DNA of 64,000 nt from Cryptomeria japonica (GCF_030272615.1 NC_081411.1:837546136-837610135); one strand, 5' to 3'; counted from the first letter of the stretch, positions 1-11,597 are shown. The notes: generated from the letters alone by a model not told the origin. Program-made: numbers and translations.

Positions 1-465
1 AATGCAAATTGGGCAAGAGATATAGATGACAGAAAGAGTACCACTGGCGATGAATTCTTTCTTGGTAGAAGATTGATTTCATAGATCAGCAAGAAGCAGA
101 CTTGCACATCATTATCAATAGCAAAATCAGAATATGTTACAGCAACAACTAATTGTACTCAAGTATTATGGATCAAGCAAATGTTGAAGGATATAAAGGT
201 AAAATACAAAGAACCAATAATCATTTATTGTGATAATTCAGCAGTAATTGATATATGAAAGAATCTGGTATTTCACTCTAAGACAAAGCATGTTTCTATT
301 AAGTACAATTTTCTAAAAGAGAATGTTGAAGCAAATGAAGTGAAACTGGTTTATGTGAATACTAAAGAGCAAATTGTAGATATCTTTACAAAGCCTTTGC
401 TTAGGGAAACATTTGAATATCTCAGAGAGCAGCTTGAGGTAATTTCCCCACCGATAGAGACTTAG
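1..465 (+). pseudogene. Cop1: Ty1-copia RNase H, C-terminal fragment
   Basis: Frame 1 reads the end of a copia RNase H: DDRKSTTG near the start, a SKKQ block, a degraded AKSEYV block in place of the usual EAEY, IYCDNSA, then the tail QIVDIFTKPL and a stop at 463-465. RNase H removes RNA from the RNA:DNA hybrid during reverse transcription. Two in-frame stops (82-84 and 256-258) make it dead. The N-terminal part of the domain and all upstream pol lie left of the window. It probably belongs to the element whose 3' LTR is at 5184-6253, because both are + strand and that LTR has no coding region of its own nearer by; this link is inferred across about 4.4 kb of unexplained DNA. Confidence 0.85.
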
Positions 466-528
466 ATTGTGAGGCCCTACCCTGACCCATCCTAGCATTT
501 CAGTGATTTTCATGTTCGAACTATTATG

Positions 529-672
529 GATGCTTTATTTTTATGCATTATGGATATAGAACTTTGTATGATCCCAAGAATTGGATAACATTGATATATT
601 GATGCTTCATTTCTATGCATTGTGGATATAGAATTTTATATGATTCTAGAATAGGATAACATTGAGATGATG
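529..672. repeat. 72-bp tandem duplication
   Basis: Two adjacent imperfect copies, 529-600 and 601-672, each begin GATGCTT and contain TGGATATAGAA followed by GGATAACATTGA. Differences are scattered substitutions, so the duplication is not recent. Confidence 0.85.
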
Positions 673-2689
673 TATGCCATTATTTGATTTGCAGGACTTT
701 ATTATGATACTAGAAATATGATGCATATCTTATGAATGGATTAAATTTATTAAGATTATGATAATTGCTTATGTGGATTTGCCTTTTTATATTGTAAATT
801 GATTTGTATGATGTCAACTATATGCAGAGTGATTGATTTGTAATCTTATTATGTGTTTAATATTATATGAGGCTATTGGGAAGTACTAATGTGTAATTGA
901 GATGCGCAGGAAAATTATCCATGTGACCATGAAAACATTATGAAGAATCAAGTCTAGGCCTATGTACATTCGTAAAACAAGAGGTTGTTTATTACGAGAG
1001 ACAACACCCCATATGTATCATATTTTATTCGTAAACATAAATGTTTGCATGTGTGTAAATTGTATTTATTAAATTGTTTAAATCATTCAAGAGACAATTG
1101 CCATGTGTGTATTTGTGATGTGGAATTATTTTTGTAGTGTCACTTTACACATATGTTGTATGTTGTGTTGGCATTTTCATGTCACCTTTTTGAGAGATTT
1201 ATTTTTGTTTAATTAATATATTTCCAAATGATCCTTGAAGGTTCCAAGAAATCTAGGATAGTGAGCCATAAGGAGGGTCAACTCAGAGTTGACCCGTAGG
1301 TTAACTTTAGGTGGACTTTCTAAGGTTTAAATCAACTCCTAGAGTCAGTTTTGGAGCATTTTTAGAGGGCCCTATGGGGTACCTATGGGTGAAGGCCAAA
1401 TTTGGCCATGTGTCCTTCCCCTAGGATTTGTTTTACCTCCAAAAAAAGTGGGTTTTCCTAGATGGCCGAATTTCATCTTTAGGAGTGTCATCCTTGGTTA
1501 GATAACCTCCTTGGTATGTGTCATTCCTCTTCCCAATTACATTCCTCTTCTTGAGGTGCCTTGGTTAGGGAGTGTGTAAGACCTAGGGAAGACCAACCAA
1601 TGGGAGCCTCTCACTCTATCCAAGAGGTTGGAAAGAGTGGGAGAAGCCTTCTTAGGTAGGAGATTGAGACTTAGTGAGTTAATCACCCACTCTCCATCTT
1701 TGGAGATCTTGCAATTTTGAAAAAAAATAGTTTTAGAATAGAATTTTGGCTAAGTGTTGCAGAAATGAATTGTGGAATTGGGTTACTCTTCTCCAAGCTA
1801 TCCCTAGAAAACCCTTGGCAGATTCAAGGTTGGTGTATTTTCTTACTTGTATGTTTGGAAATTTGTTTGTAAGATTGCTTGAATGTAAATGTTTCTATCT
1901 TTGTATTTCCTTCGTGAAAGTGTTATGTGATCTTTCTCTTATTTCTTTTTATGCATTTTCTTGTGTTTTGGGAGTATCTAAGGCCTTCTTACCCTTGGGA
2001 GAGTAGAATGATCTTGGGGGTGGAAGGAGTTTGACAGCCTTAGAGTGAGAGGTTCTCATTATGAGAGTGATCTCAAGGGTTTGTTTATATGACCCTTACT
2101 GCATAGTTTTGTTTATGTATTCGGGGGTCATAGGGGGAGAAAGTATGGCATGTATGCCTTGGGGGTCATAAGCATGTTGGGTTAAGATGGATTTTTGTTG
2201 TGTTCTTGGTTGCCATGAGTTGGCTGTGATATATTATCTTGTAGTTCTCCTCAAGGTATTTGGTCCACTTCCACCCTTGTAAACATCACATTATGTGATG
2301 AAGTATCAGCCTTGGGATGGGAATGTATTTGTTGAGTTTTTCTCATGCTTGTTTGTGTTTGCTTGAGTGTAACCCATCTAGGACTTGGTTCTCCAAGCTC
2401 GGGGTGGCTTCTGGTAAGCCCAAGCTGGGAGGTGAGCACCCCATAGTCACAACCTTAAGATTTGTATGCATATTGCTTGGAAAAGAAGAAAAAGAAAAGC
2501 TAAGAGTTGTTGATTTTACTTTAGTTGCAAAAAAAGAATAGGAAATGTAATATTATATTTTAGTTGCAGAAATGTGTTTATTTATTTAAGTTCTCATTTA
2601 TTAGGAATGAGAGACTAGTTGGGTATTTCAGCCATTTGTAGAGGTTGACAAATTGTATTCAAAATATTCTTATGAGAAAAGTGTTTTGA

Positions 2690-2880
2690 ATGAAATTATG
2701 TAATGTTAATGCTATTGTCTTTTATTTGAAATCTATCAATTATATGAAATCTGTCATTTATCTTAAAACCGCCTTTTATTTAAATTTGTCTTATATTGAA
2801 ATCTGTCATCTATGTATCTCTGTAATTTATATAAAGAAAAATGTAGAAAGTGAAATGGAAATATTAGGAAGTAGAAAAGC
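2690..2880. repeat. Degenerate AT-rich short repeats
   Basis: The motif TGAAATCTGTCAT and close variants recur several times at irregular 20-40 bp spacing. An open frame across this stretch follows from the repeat and has no protein-like composition. Confidence 0.4.
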
Positions 2881-3415
2881 ATAAATGTTGTGTTTTTCTG
2901 TACTATTTAAATGCTGCTGAAATTGTGTTTATTACTGTCATTTTTTTTATTTTCAAAAAAAAAAACAGAAAGCTAAAGTAGACAAATTTAAATTTACTTT
3001 TCCCTATAGTTAACTATTAGAAGTTAAAAAGAAAAGAAATGTTGTAGATAAACCTATTAGTTTAAAAAGTCTATTGTCATGTGTTTTAGAAGAAAATTTA
3101 TATATGCACAGATTTAGAAAACAAAAAATTACAAATAGTTTTATGTCTAAGTCTAATGTAGAAATGAACTTTTGAAATATTTAACAAGTTGTTAAATCTC
3201 ACAGTCATAATATTGTCAATGTTGCATAATAAAAATCTATTTAATCCAACTAGGTGAATATTTGTATATATGTATAACTAGATCACATTTTGTATAAAGA
3301 AAAGAGAAGGAGAAATGAATGTGTATCTATTTTATGTTGTCATTAATTTGCTATTTCCTACATGTTTTTAAAAAAAAAAAAAAAAGGAAGAGATTCTAAC
3401 CCTACAGAATGAAAG

Positions 3416-3433
3416 ATATATATATATATATAT
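3416..3433. repeat. (AT)9 microsatellite
   Basis: A run of alternating A and T directly precedes the GC-richer island. Confidence 0.9.
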
Positions 3434-3435
3434 TT

Positions 3436-3575
3436 GTGCCACTGTGGCCAACCACAGTGAGCAGTGTTAGTGCCACCACTGTGGGCGGCATTGGGGCCAC
3501 CACTGTAGGTAACCATAATGAGTGGCATGGGGCCGCCACTGTGAGTATCCACAGTGGATCCCCGTGGTCTCTTTC
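3436..3575. repeat. GC-rich CCACTGTGG-type repeat island
   Basis: Units such as GCCACTGTGG, GCCACCACTGTGGG, GCCACCACTGTAGG and GCCGCCACTGTGAG alternate with the inverse form CCACAGTGG. The core is close to palindromic, so the island can fold on itself. It stands out from AT-rich surroundings. The overlapping frames on both strands reflect the repeat, not genes. Confidence 0.7.
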
Positions 3576-3751
3576 AGCCCCGCCTTGGCCCTTAACCCTT
3601 CGTCGCCACATGGAGAACCCGCCTCCGTAGCCGCCACCTCCACCCTTTACCCTACAACACACACACACAAAACCCTACACACACTCACTCACCAAGCAAA
3701 AAGAGAAAAAAAAAACAGAGGGAGCAAGGCTCTCGAAATAATGAAATATGC

Positions 3752-3779
3752 AACCCTAACCCATATTCGGGTTAGGGTT
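3752..3779. repeat. Telomere-like perfect hairpin
   Basis: AACCCTAACCC, a six-base loop ATATTC, and GGGTTAGGGTT form an exact 11-bp inverted repeat. The arms resemble telomeric repeats (the usual plant unit is TTTAGGG) but hold fewer than two units each. Confidence 0.85.
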
Positions 3780-4875
3780 AGCATATAAGAATAAAGAGAG
3801 ATTAGAATTATAGTTTTTATTTATAACTTTTAAATTTAGGGTTTATTTGTAAGTTGTAATATAATATGTAGTGGGTATAGTTGGTTTATTTTATTAAAAA
3901 AAAACATATGTATATATAGGTATAAATTTAGATTTGTTTTTCCAATTGTTTATATATATATTTTATATATGCTATATTTATACATATAGGTATATATATA
4001 AATATATATATAAGAGGTTAAGTTGAAACCTATTTGATTTAATTTTATTAATAAATATTAATGAATGCTTAAGTAATAATTAGACCCCTTTCACTTTTAG
4101 CTGAAATTAAATTGGGGGACTAATTTTATATAGTTCTAATATCGCAATTATTGACGTAATTTTATCAAGGATTATTAATAAGGATATTTCATAGATAATT
4201 TTTGTATTTAATTAAATGTGGATGTGAAGTTAAATTTAATTTGGGGGATATTTGTAAATGAAGATTATTAATTATTTTATACGAATTTTTGGCCTATGAG
4301 GCCAATTTTGGCCAAATTGTTAAATAGTCAAAATTTGAAGGTTTGGGGGAAATTAAAATTGGCTATAGTATAAATTAGATTTATTTGGCAAATAACATTA
4401 TTAAATTTGTTACGTATTGGTTAAATTTAAATAATGAATTTGTATGCACCCAGCTAATTAATTTTAAATATAAGATAGCATTATCATTATTTTTGGTTTG
4501 GAATGTTTTAAATGCAATTGAGATATTTAAATGTCCCTCAACTTTAATTAGCGACAAATTAATTAGGTTGATTAAATTAACTAATTAAATTGCGATGACC
4601 CTCTTAGGGAATAATTAGTCTTCATTAAATATTATCGCTTCATTGATGGAGTTAATCATTCCAGCTTTAGTAAACACTTCTATTTACACCTTAGTTAAGA
4701 AAAAACTTAATTGATTTCATTTTAAATGTAGATTATTTTATGAGTTTATGTTGTCAAAAAAATTTGTTGTTCCATTTTTTGCCCAAAAGTTTGGGCACAA
4801 CATAGATGATAAAGATTGCCATCAAACCGGTAGGAACTGATAGAAAAATATTTTTCTATCTTTGATGAAGGAGAG

Positions 4876-5183
4876 CTACTTGTCAAGGGTAGTAGTTGAC
4901 TGAATGTTAAGTTTTGAATTCTTAAATGCTTTGGCATTTGAGGACAAAGGGGGGGGAGAGATATCTATGGAAAAAATTTGTATTTGGGGAGAGATGATCA
5001 TTCTACTTGGAGAGATATACTCTTTTGGATATATGTATTTTTGGTTTTGGTTTATCTTTCTATTACAAAACTATGTATCGATCTACCTTTGGGAGATTGT
5101 TGGTCTATTGGTTTTTGGCATTCTGTTTTTGGCACTTAGATGTTTTTCCATCTAGTGTTGCCATCAATGCCAAAGGGGGAGAT
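4876..5183 (+). promoter_or_regulatory. Cop1 3' UTR with two polypurine tracts
   Basis: The tract at 5172-5182 (AAAGGGGGAGA), one base before the 3' LTR, is the expected plus-strand priming site. A second purine run lies at 4946-4960, about 225 bp upstream. GTTGCCATCAATG at 5157-5169 pairs with CATTGATGTCAAC inside the LTR (5229-5241), one mismatch. The same arrangement recurs in NA1 and NA2 and recalls the multiple tracts described for Sireviruses. Confidence 0.75.
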
Positions 5184-6253
5184 TGTTGGTATTATGGATA
5201 AATTCGTCATGTGTTGCATTGGTTTTGTCATTGATGTCAACACTTGTCTTCTTGGAGGTTTACATTATGTTCACCAGTATGGTTAGTGGCTTATGCATAG
5301 TCACTAATATGTATTCACCAACAGGTTATATTGTTCACCAGCAGCTATGATGACTTGTTATCATATGGAGATCATTTAGTTGTGTCGAAGACATGGATTG
5401 GAAGTTTGGATTTTGTGTTTTTCTTATTGGTCTAATCGCATTGATAGATTTGCCTTTACTGATAGATAGGTCTAGGTTATGGACCCGTACTCGAGATCAA
5501 CATGACATGTTGTGAAGATTGTTCATTGATTGGATATTGTGGTAAATGTATTGAGCCGACATGTTGTATCACATCAAGACTTATTTGTAATTGATTTAAT
5601 TGTAATATTTTTAGTGAGTGGACCTATACATTTGGTCTTAGGTTTTGTATAAATGATTGTAAGATGTTATTGAAGATTGGAATACAAGATATGGTATGAG
5701 TGTGTTCAACTATTGAAGAGCAAAAATAAGTAGATCCTTGTGCGAATCACGCAAACATTATTTGAAGGTTGAAGGAAGGTTATGAAGGTGTTTGGCACTC
5801 ATGTTTAGAGCTTAAACTGGTACTGAATCTAGCATTAGAGATGCTATTTTGAGCAATACATTATCATTGGATTTAACCATCCAAATGTGTAGTCAGTGTG
5901 ACTCCTATTTTGTGATTGAGTAGTGAGCTCTAGGTGGTTGGCCTTTCTACATGTGCAAACCCCATTTGTATACACATACTATCTACAGTAGTATCTTATG
6001 ATTGTGGGTAAGGTTTCCCACTATGGTTTTTCCCAAATTGGGTTTCCACATTAAAATCTTTGTGTTATGTCTTGTGGATGTTGTTTCTCTTTATGTTTTA
6101 TGCATTAAGTTAAATTGGTACTGCTATAACTGTTAATCTGTTTACCGACATTAAGTTTAAGATGGAATAATTTGCATTTGGATTACAATTTATTGACAAT
6201 TGGTTCATAGTTGATTCACTCCCCCTCTTAGTTGTCCTTCCCAGGACCTAACA
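5184..6253 (+). repeat. Cop1 3' LTR (1070 bp)
   Basis: It begins TGTTGG right after the polypurine tract and ends CCTAACA. The 3' half shares a U5-like block with the NA1 and NA2 LTRs (GTACTGAATC, GAGCTCTAGG, TTGGCC). No primer-binding site follows: the next bases already read as copia gag, so this is a 3' LTR whose insertion split Cop2, not the 5' LTR of Cop2. The right target duplication would be GAGGC (6254-6258); its partner lies outside the window. Confidence 0.8.
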
Positions 6254-6255
6254 GA

Positions 6256-7080
6256 GGCAACATCGAGGCCTTAGACAAGATGTTGAGCAAATAGAAGCAA
6301 TCCAAAGACACTGTTGGTTTAGGCTTTGAAGTAGGTCAAAGTTCAACCCACAAAGATAAATTTGGCAAAGAAATAAAGTTCACCTCTTCATTTGAAGGTT
6401 AAGAAAAGAAGACATTCACTGTAGGCAAGGATACTGACAAAAAGATATATGTAGATACTATTGGAAATCGCCACTCAAATTGGTATACAACAATGAACCG
6501 GAAGCCACACTTCTTGTATCAACATGCAGATCCAAGGAGAAATGCAAGTGTTGATCATGAAGGTTTCACTAGATCCAACAACATGAAGAGAAGACCCTCG
6601 ATGAGGCAGTCCCATTCAGGACCAAGGATACCTAACCGGTATGTTTCAAACTTTCATGGTTAATGTTACCGGTTGAAAAAAATTGGTTATAGAATGGTTG
6701 ACTATAGATTAATCAATAAGCCCCCTATGAGTTATGAAAGTAGAAATCCATTTAATGCACTCTATGATATGAATGCGGTTTTCTATCAATGCAATGGATA
6801 CAATCATAAGAGTTTTGAATGTAGGAAGAATAAACCGGTTTCCCAAAACAATTTTAAGGATGTTCCCTTATTTGAAGATGTAAAATGCTATAACTGTCAA
6901 GAGTTTGGACACATAGAAAAGTTGTGTAAAAACTGAAAGATCAAGAAGAAGAAGACAAATCCTAATCAAGAACTGGTAACTGAATCTATGCATAATATAG
7001 CAACTGACAAGAAGAAGGAAACCAAACTAATATGGATTGAGAAAGAAAAGGAAAAGGTAGAATCAAGTCTCATAGTATAG
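6256..7080 (+). pseudogene. gag: Cop2 gag, C-terminal part with zinc knuckles
   Basis: Frame 1 contains a linker related to the NA1 and NA2 Gags (VGLGFEVGQSS), a basic RNA-binding-like stretch, and two CCHC-type knuckles. The first (around 6790-6830) has lost its first cysteine (YQCNGYNHKSFEC). The second (around 6886-6930, CYNCQEFGHIEKLC) is complete. Gag packages element RNA in cytoplasmic particles. In-frame stops (for example after MLSK and before KIKKKK) inactivate it. The N-terminal two thirds are absent at the Cop1 insertion. Confidence 0.8.
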
Positions 7081-8442
7081 ACTGCCTTACATGCTGAAAG
7101 AAAAAATCTATGGGTTGTAGATAGTGGCTGCTCAAACCACATGACTAGTGACAAAAGGAAATTCATCAAACTTAAAGACTAGAATGGTGGTTCAGTAAGG
7201 TTTGGAGACAACTCTTCCATCAAAATAAAGGGAAAAGGCACTCTAATTATTGATGGAAAATTGAAGGAACATGATGTATATTATGTGGAAGGCCTTAAGA
7301 AATTTTTTTTGAGTGCGAGTCAGATGTGTGACAAAGGCTACAAATTCACCTTTGACTCAACCGATTGCCAAATAAAGAAAGACTGTATTGGCCAGGTTGT
7401 AGAAGAAGCAAAGAGAACAAATGGAAATGTTTACAATTTTAAGGAGTGCTATGAGTCTCAATGTATGTTAGGACATGTAGATGAAAGTTGGATGTGGCAC
7501 CAAAGATTAGGTCAAATAAACTTTGACAACCTAGTTCCTGTAAGCAGAAAGGGGTGTGTGAGAAATATTCCACCCATCATCAAACCAGTAAGCACATTTT
7601 GTGATGAATGTGTCAAAGGTAAGAAAACTAAAGTGAACTTCAAGACAAAAGAGAACAACACCTCAATACCACTTGAAATTATGCATATAGATCTATGTGG
7701 TCCAACTAGGATAAGAGCACTTGCAGGTGAGAGATACTTTATGCTTTTCATTGATGAATACTCAAGAATGACATGGGTCACCTTCCTGCAAGATAAATCA
7801 CAAGGATTTGAAAGATTCAAGATCTTTAGGAAGATGGTGGAGAAAGAAAGTGGGTGTAGGTTAAAATGCCTAAGATCAAACTAGGGTGGAGAGTTTACTT
7901 CAAATGAGTTTGAAGATTATTGTGAAAAGCATGGAATTAGAAGGCAATAATCAACTCCTAGGACACCACAATAGAATGGTGTGGTAGAAAGGAAGAATAG
8001 AACAGTCAAGGAGATGGCCAAAACCATGTTAAATGAGACCATTCTACTGGACACATATTGGAAGGAAGTTGTTCATATTGCCACATATACTTTGAACTAG
8101 GTTCAATTAAGAACAAACAATAGAATGACACCTTATGAGTTATGATATGATCGAAAGCCATCTATCAAATACTTCAAAGTATTTGGAAGCAAGTGCTTTA
8201 TCAAGAAAGATATGGATGGTCTAGGAAGTTTTGACTCCAGGAGTGATGAAGGAATCTTCCTTGGTTACTCATCAAACAACAAGGCCTATAAATGCTACAA
8301 CAAAAGACTAAGAAGAATCATTGAGAGTGTGCATGTAAAAGTATATGAGGATATGCACAAAGGATGTCAACCACAAATTAACTAGTATGATAACTCTGGT
8401 GATGAAGATGATGAATCTTGATCAAACATTGAACCAAAGAAA
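7081..8442 (+). pseudogene. pol: Cop2 protease and integrase
   Basis: The copia protease signature WVVDSGCSNHMT has its catalytic DSG at 7120-7128. The pre-integrase zinc region has WHQRLG and CDECVKGK, with the usual second histidine replaced by glutamine (LGQINF). The integrase core shows the first acidic residue in MHIDLCGP and the glutamate in VVERKNRT. The second acidic residue, normally in an RSD..GGEF motif, reads Asn (AAC, 7879-7881) and is followed by a TAG stop (7882-7884). The part down to FGSKCFIKKD and FLGYSS is the integrase C-terminal region. Catalysis is therefore lost by substitution as well as by stops. Confidence 0.88.
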
Positions 8443-8600
8443 GCATCCAAGAAGGGTTACAACCATTATGTGCAGTAGAATCACTCGAAAGAGCAAATTA
8501 TGGGAATAAGTGTGATGGTGTGCATCCAAGAAGGGTCCCAACCATTATGTACAGCTAAATCACCCGGAAGTGCAAATTCTTCCTCATGACTGAAGTTGAA
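8443..8600 (+). repeat. 79-bp tandem duplication in Cop2 pol
   Basis: GCATCCAAGAAGGGT begins at 8443 and again at 8522, and both copies continue into ACCATTATGT. The 79-bp step is not a multiple of three, so it accounts for the shift between the integrase frame (frame 1) and the RT frame (frame 3). The copies have diverged by several substitutions. Confidence 0.8.
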
Positions 8601-10125
8601 CCCAAAACTTTCAATGAGGCTAGCAAAAGACAAGAATGGATGGATGCCATGGAAGAAGAACTGCAACAGATTGAGAAGAACAAGACTTGGGAATTAGTCC
8701 CTAGATCGGAAGACAAGAACATCATTGGCACTAAATGGGTCTACCAGAACAAGATGAATGAAGAAGGTAAGATTGTTAGGCATAAAGCTAGATTAGTTTG
8801 CAAAGGATACTCTCAGGTAGAGGGGATTGACTTTGAAGAAACATTTGCACCAGTAGCTAGATTAGAACCAATTAGAATGTTTCTATCCTACTCTGCCTAC
8901 AAGGGTTATAAAGTATACCAAATGGACGTCTAATCTGCCTTCCTAAATGGAAATTTGGAAGAAGAAGTGTACATGGAGCAATTAGAAGGGTTTCTGCCAC
9001 ATTATAATGATACATTTGTGTGCCAGTTGAAGAAGGCCTTGTATGGTCTAAAGCAAACTTTTAGAGCATGGTATTCAAGATTAGATGAGTATCTGAAGGA
9101 GCAGGGATTCAAAAAGGAAAGTGTTGATAGCAATTTGTACATAAAGAAAGATGGGAACCACATGATCATTGTGGTTGTGTATGTAGATGACATTATCTTT
9201 GGAGGCAACAAGGACACCCTCTGCAAATAATTTTCTGATCAGATGTAGTCAAAATTTGAGATGTCAATGCTTGGTGAATTGACTTACTTCCTTGGTTTGC
9301 AAATATTACAACAAGATAAAGGAATCTTTATCTCACAAATCAAGTATGCAAAGGAGATGTTAAATAAATTCTAACTAGAAGATTGTAAATTGGTAAGTAC
9401 CCCCATGGTGATCGGCAGTAAATTGAGCAAGAATGATGAATCATCGGTGGTGGATTAGACTCTGTACAGATCCATGATAGGCAGTCTACTATATCTAACT
9501 AATTCAAGACTGGATATAGTTTAGGCAGTATGCATGGTGGCCAGATTCCAAGCTGCACCAAAGTAGTCACATAGGAATTTTGTTAGTAGAATATTTAGGT
9601 ACCTACAAGGGACGCTCAGCTATGGTTTGTGGTATCCCAAATAAGGAGATTTTATCTTGGAAGAATACAGTGATGCTAATTGGGCAGGTTGCATTGATGA
9701 TCGAAAGAGCACAAGTGGTGGTGCATTATTTCTAGGTGACCGGTTGGTCTCATGGCATAGAAAGAAGAAGGACTCAGTCTCTCTATCTACTATTGAAGCT
9801 TAATACATTGCCACTACTACATACTTCTCTCAGGTGCTTTGGATGAAGTAGACTCTCAAAGACATACAAGTGGATATCATTGATCTTATTCTCATCTGGT
9901 GTGACAATTCAAGTGCAATCAACATAAAAAAGAATCTAGTCATGCATTCTAGAACAAAGTACATTTCTATCAAGTATCATTTTCTCAGAGAGAAGGTTGA
10001 AGGATAGGAGGTAAGGATGGATTATGTCCCTACTAGAGAACAAATAGTAGACATTTTCACCAAACCATTACTGGTAAAATTTTGAGTACCTCCAACACAA
10101 GATGGGAGTTGTGTCATATGTCTAG
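8586..10125 (+). pseudogene. pol: Cop2 reverse transcriptase and RNase H
   Basis: The RT opens with the copia blocks [17 protein letters not shown] and [10 protein letters not shown]. It then has YQMDV followed by a stop where the family has lysine, KALYGLKQ, and the catalytic YVDD at 9180-9191. RNase H follows with DANWAGC, DDRKSTSGG, CDNSSAINI and TREQIVDIFTKPL, ending at TAG 10123-10125. Many stops sit at codons where the family has Gln, Trp or Lys. The reading frame is otherwise easy to follow, so decay is by point mutation more than rearrangement. Confidence 0.88.
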
Positions 10126-10145
10126 GAAGGCTTTGATGGTATTAT

Positions 10146-11571
10146 GAAAGAATAAGTATCCAATAGAATACTGAGATGGGGGGTTAATTAGTATACTAAA
10201 AAACTAATACAAACTTCCCAATCTCAAATTCAAACTCACAAAGTAAACTTTCACTTAACAAGATCAATACTCAACATCAACTAGTTAACTGTTATATCAA
10301 CTTAACAGTAAAAAATTTCAATCTTGTAAACATCAAAATGCTTAATCATATCTCAACATATTCAATCTCTCAATGCTTCCAGTTCTCATGTCTTGTTAGA
10401 ATAGTTAAGTAGTCAATCAAATCAACAAATAAGATCATAACCACAAAAACATTCACCACTTGACACAAATGTTTATACGTGGAAAACCCATATAGGTAAA
10501 AACCACAGTGAGATGAGACTTACAAGGATAGCTATCTGAACTCTTTTGAAGGTCATCTTGTTAGGAGCCAAACCTATTAAAGCTTTTACAATTAGTCATG
10601 TTAAGAAATGATTCTGTTAGGAATCACTCGATTAAGGGATTTACGAAAAATGCCTTGATGAAAAGCAAAATACCCTGTTAGGAGTAACCTCGGTAGAGGG
10701 TTTGAGAATCAAAGCAAATGGACCACCTTGTTAGAGGATTTAATAAGTAACCAAGCTTGTTAGAGCTTACCTAATTAGGGGATTTCAATTCTTCTATGAT
10801 TATTAGAAAACAATAGGTTTTCTTGATCTGTCTAAATAACACTACATTTGCTTGATCAGATCCTTTTAAGCTTCAATCTACTTTCACTCAAACTGCAGAT
10901 CCATTCTCCGGTTAGGCAACCACACACTCAACTGGTTTTAGCCAACACTTTTCCAACACTCTTACAAACAACTTCATCGACCTTAAATACAAATCAATTA
11001 GGTCAATAACACAACAAAAACCTAATTCTCTCATAGAGATTACAAACAAGTTGGTTCAATTGTGACTATTAGAAATCATAACAATCTCTTCACATTCTTC
11101 AAAAAAATTCCAACCGCTCCATGATCATTGCTTCATTGGACTTTGTAACTCATCATGCACTATGGAGTAGATGCAATCCACTTTTCTCATTCCCTAGACA
11201 ATAAACAAATGCACCAAATCAATCTAAACTAATCCTCATTCAATGATCACATGTGTCTCCATCATTACCACTCATCATTATATCTTAAACCAACAAACTT
11301 GATCAGTTAGGGTTTAACAGAAAACAACTGGTAGGGTTTACCGATTATATTGCATAGAAAAGGGTTTAACCTTATACACTAGTTTACTAGTTCAACTCAC
11401 AAACTTAATATACCATTTTACAACATCTTCCATAAAGCTCTTCCTGCCAGTTATAAGCCAATATCAATAACAAAAACAATATTAGCAATATCATAAATAC
11501 AATTACTAGTTTAATTGACATCAATGACAACATAGCATATCATTAATGCAATCTTCATGCAAATGACAACA
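10146..11571 (-). repeat. Cop3 3' LTR (about 1.4 kb, minus strand)
   Basis: The right end CAACA is followed by the reverse complement of a polypurine tract, which fixes the orientation. The left end is decayed: TACTGAGATGGGGGG at about 10169 matches the inverted LTR end seen intact at 63941, but the exact first base (10140-10160) is unclear. It contains repeated phrases of the form TTGTTAGAGGATTT, also present in the Cop4 LTR. No genes. Confidence 0.75.
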
Positions 11572-11597
11572 ATCTCCCCCTTTGGCATTGATGGCAA
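11572..11597 (-). promoter_or_regulatory. Cop3 polypurine tract (minus strand)
   Basis: ATCTCCCCCTTTGGC on + is the inverse of the tract seen in Cop1, NA1 and NA2, and touches the LTR end. The inverse of GCCATCAATG lies beside it. Confidence 0.8.

Larger units (their letters stand above)
466..4875. other. Non-coding region of unknown origin between Cop1 pol and its 3' UTR
   Basis: No convincing protein is seen on either strand. The stretch holds a 72-bp tandem duplication, an AT-rich part (2650-3420 and 3780-4740) with poly-A and TA runs, a GC-richer island (3436-3650) and a telomere-like hairpin. A copia 3' UTR is normally a few hundred bases, so most of this is probably inserted sequence, perhaps one or more LTRs of elements not otherwise present, but I could not find paired termini or a target duplication. 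Short ORFs here are AT-rich chance frames. Confidence 0.5.
6254..10140 (+). mobile_element. Cop2: Ty1-copia element, truncated at both ends
   Basis: A copia gag-protease-integrase-RT-RNase H series reads left to right with many stops and at least one frameshift. Domain order (integrase before RT) is diagnostic of Ty1-copia. The start of gag is missing because Cop1 is inserted there; the 3' UTR runs directly into the minus-strand Cop3 LTR. The Gag segment DTVGLGFE is shared with the non-autonomous element NA1, which makes Cop2 or a sister copy a plausible helper for NA1/NA2. The left half should lie beyond the left window edge and the 3' LTR beyond the right edge. Confidence 0.85.

Noticed and set aside
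2690-2884. Small ORF with hydrophobic look
   Set aside because: It arises from AT-rich repeated text and has no homologous frame elsewhere.
3402-3668. Overlapping ORFs on both strands in the GC-rich island
   Set aside because: Repeat-driven open frames (the protein text is itself repetitive) with no sign of coding selection.
3752-3779. Interstitial telomere array
   Set aside because: Fewer than two units per arm and in inverted orientation; it is a hairpin, not an array.
5184-6253. This LTR as the 5' LTR of Cop2
   Set aside because: No primer-binding site follows, gag is entered mid-protein, and a polypurine tract precedes it; it is the 3' LTR of another element.
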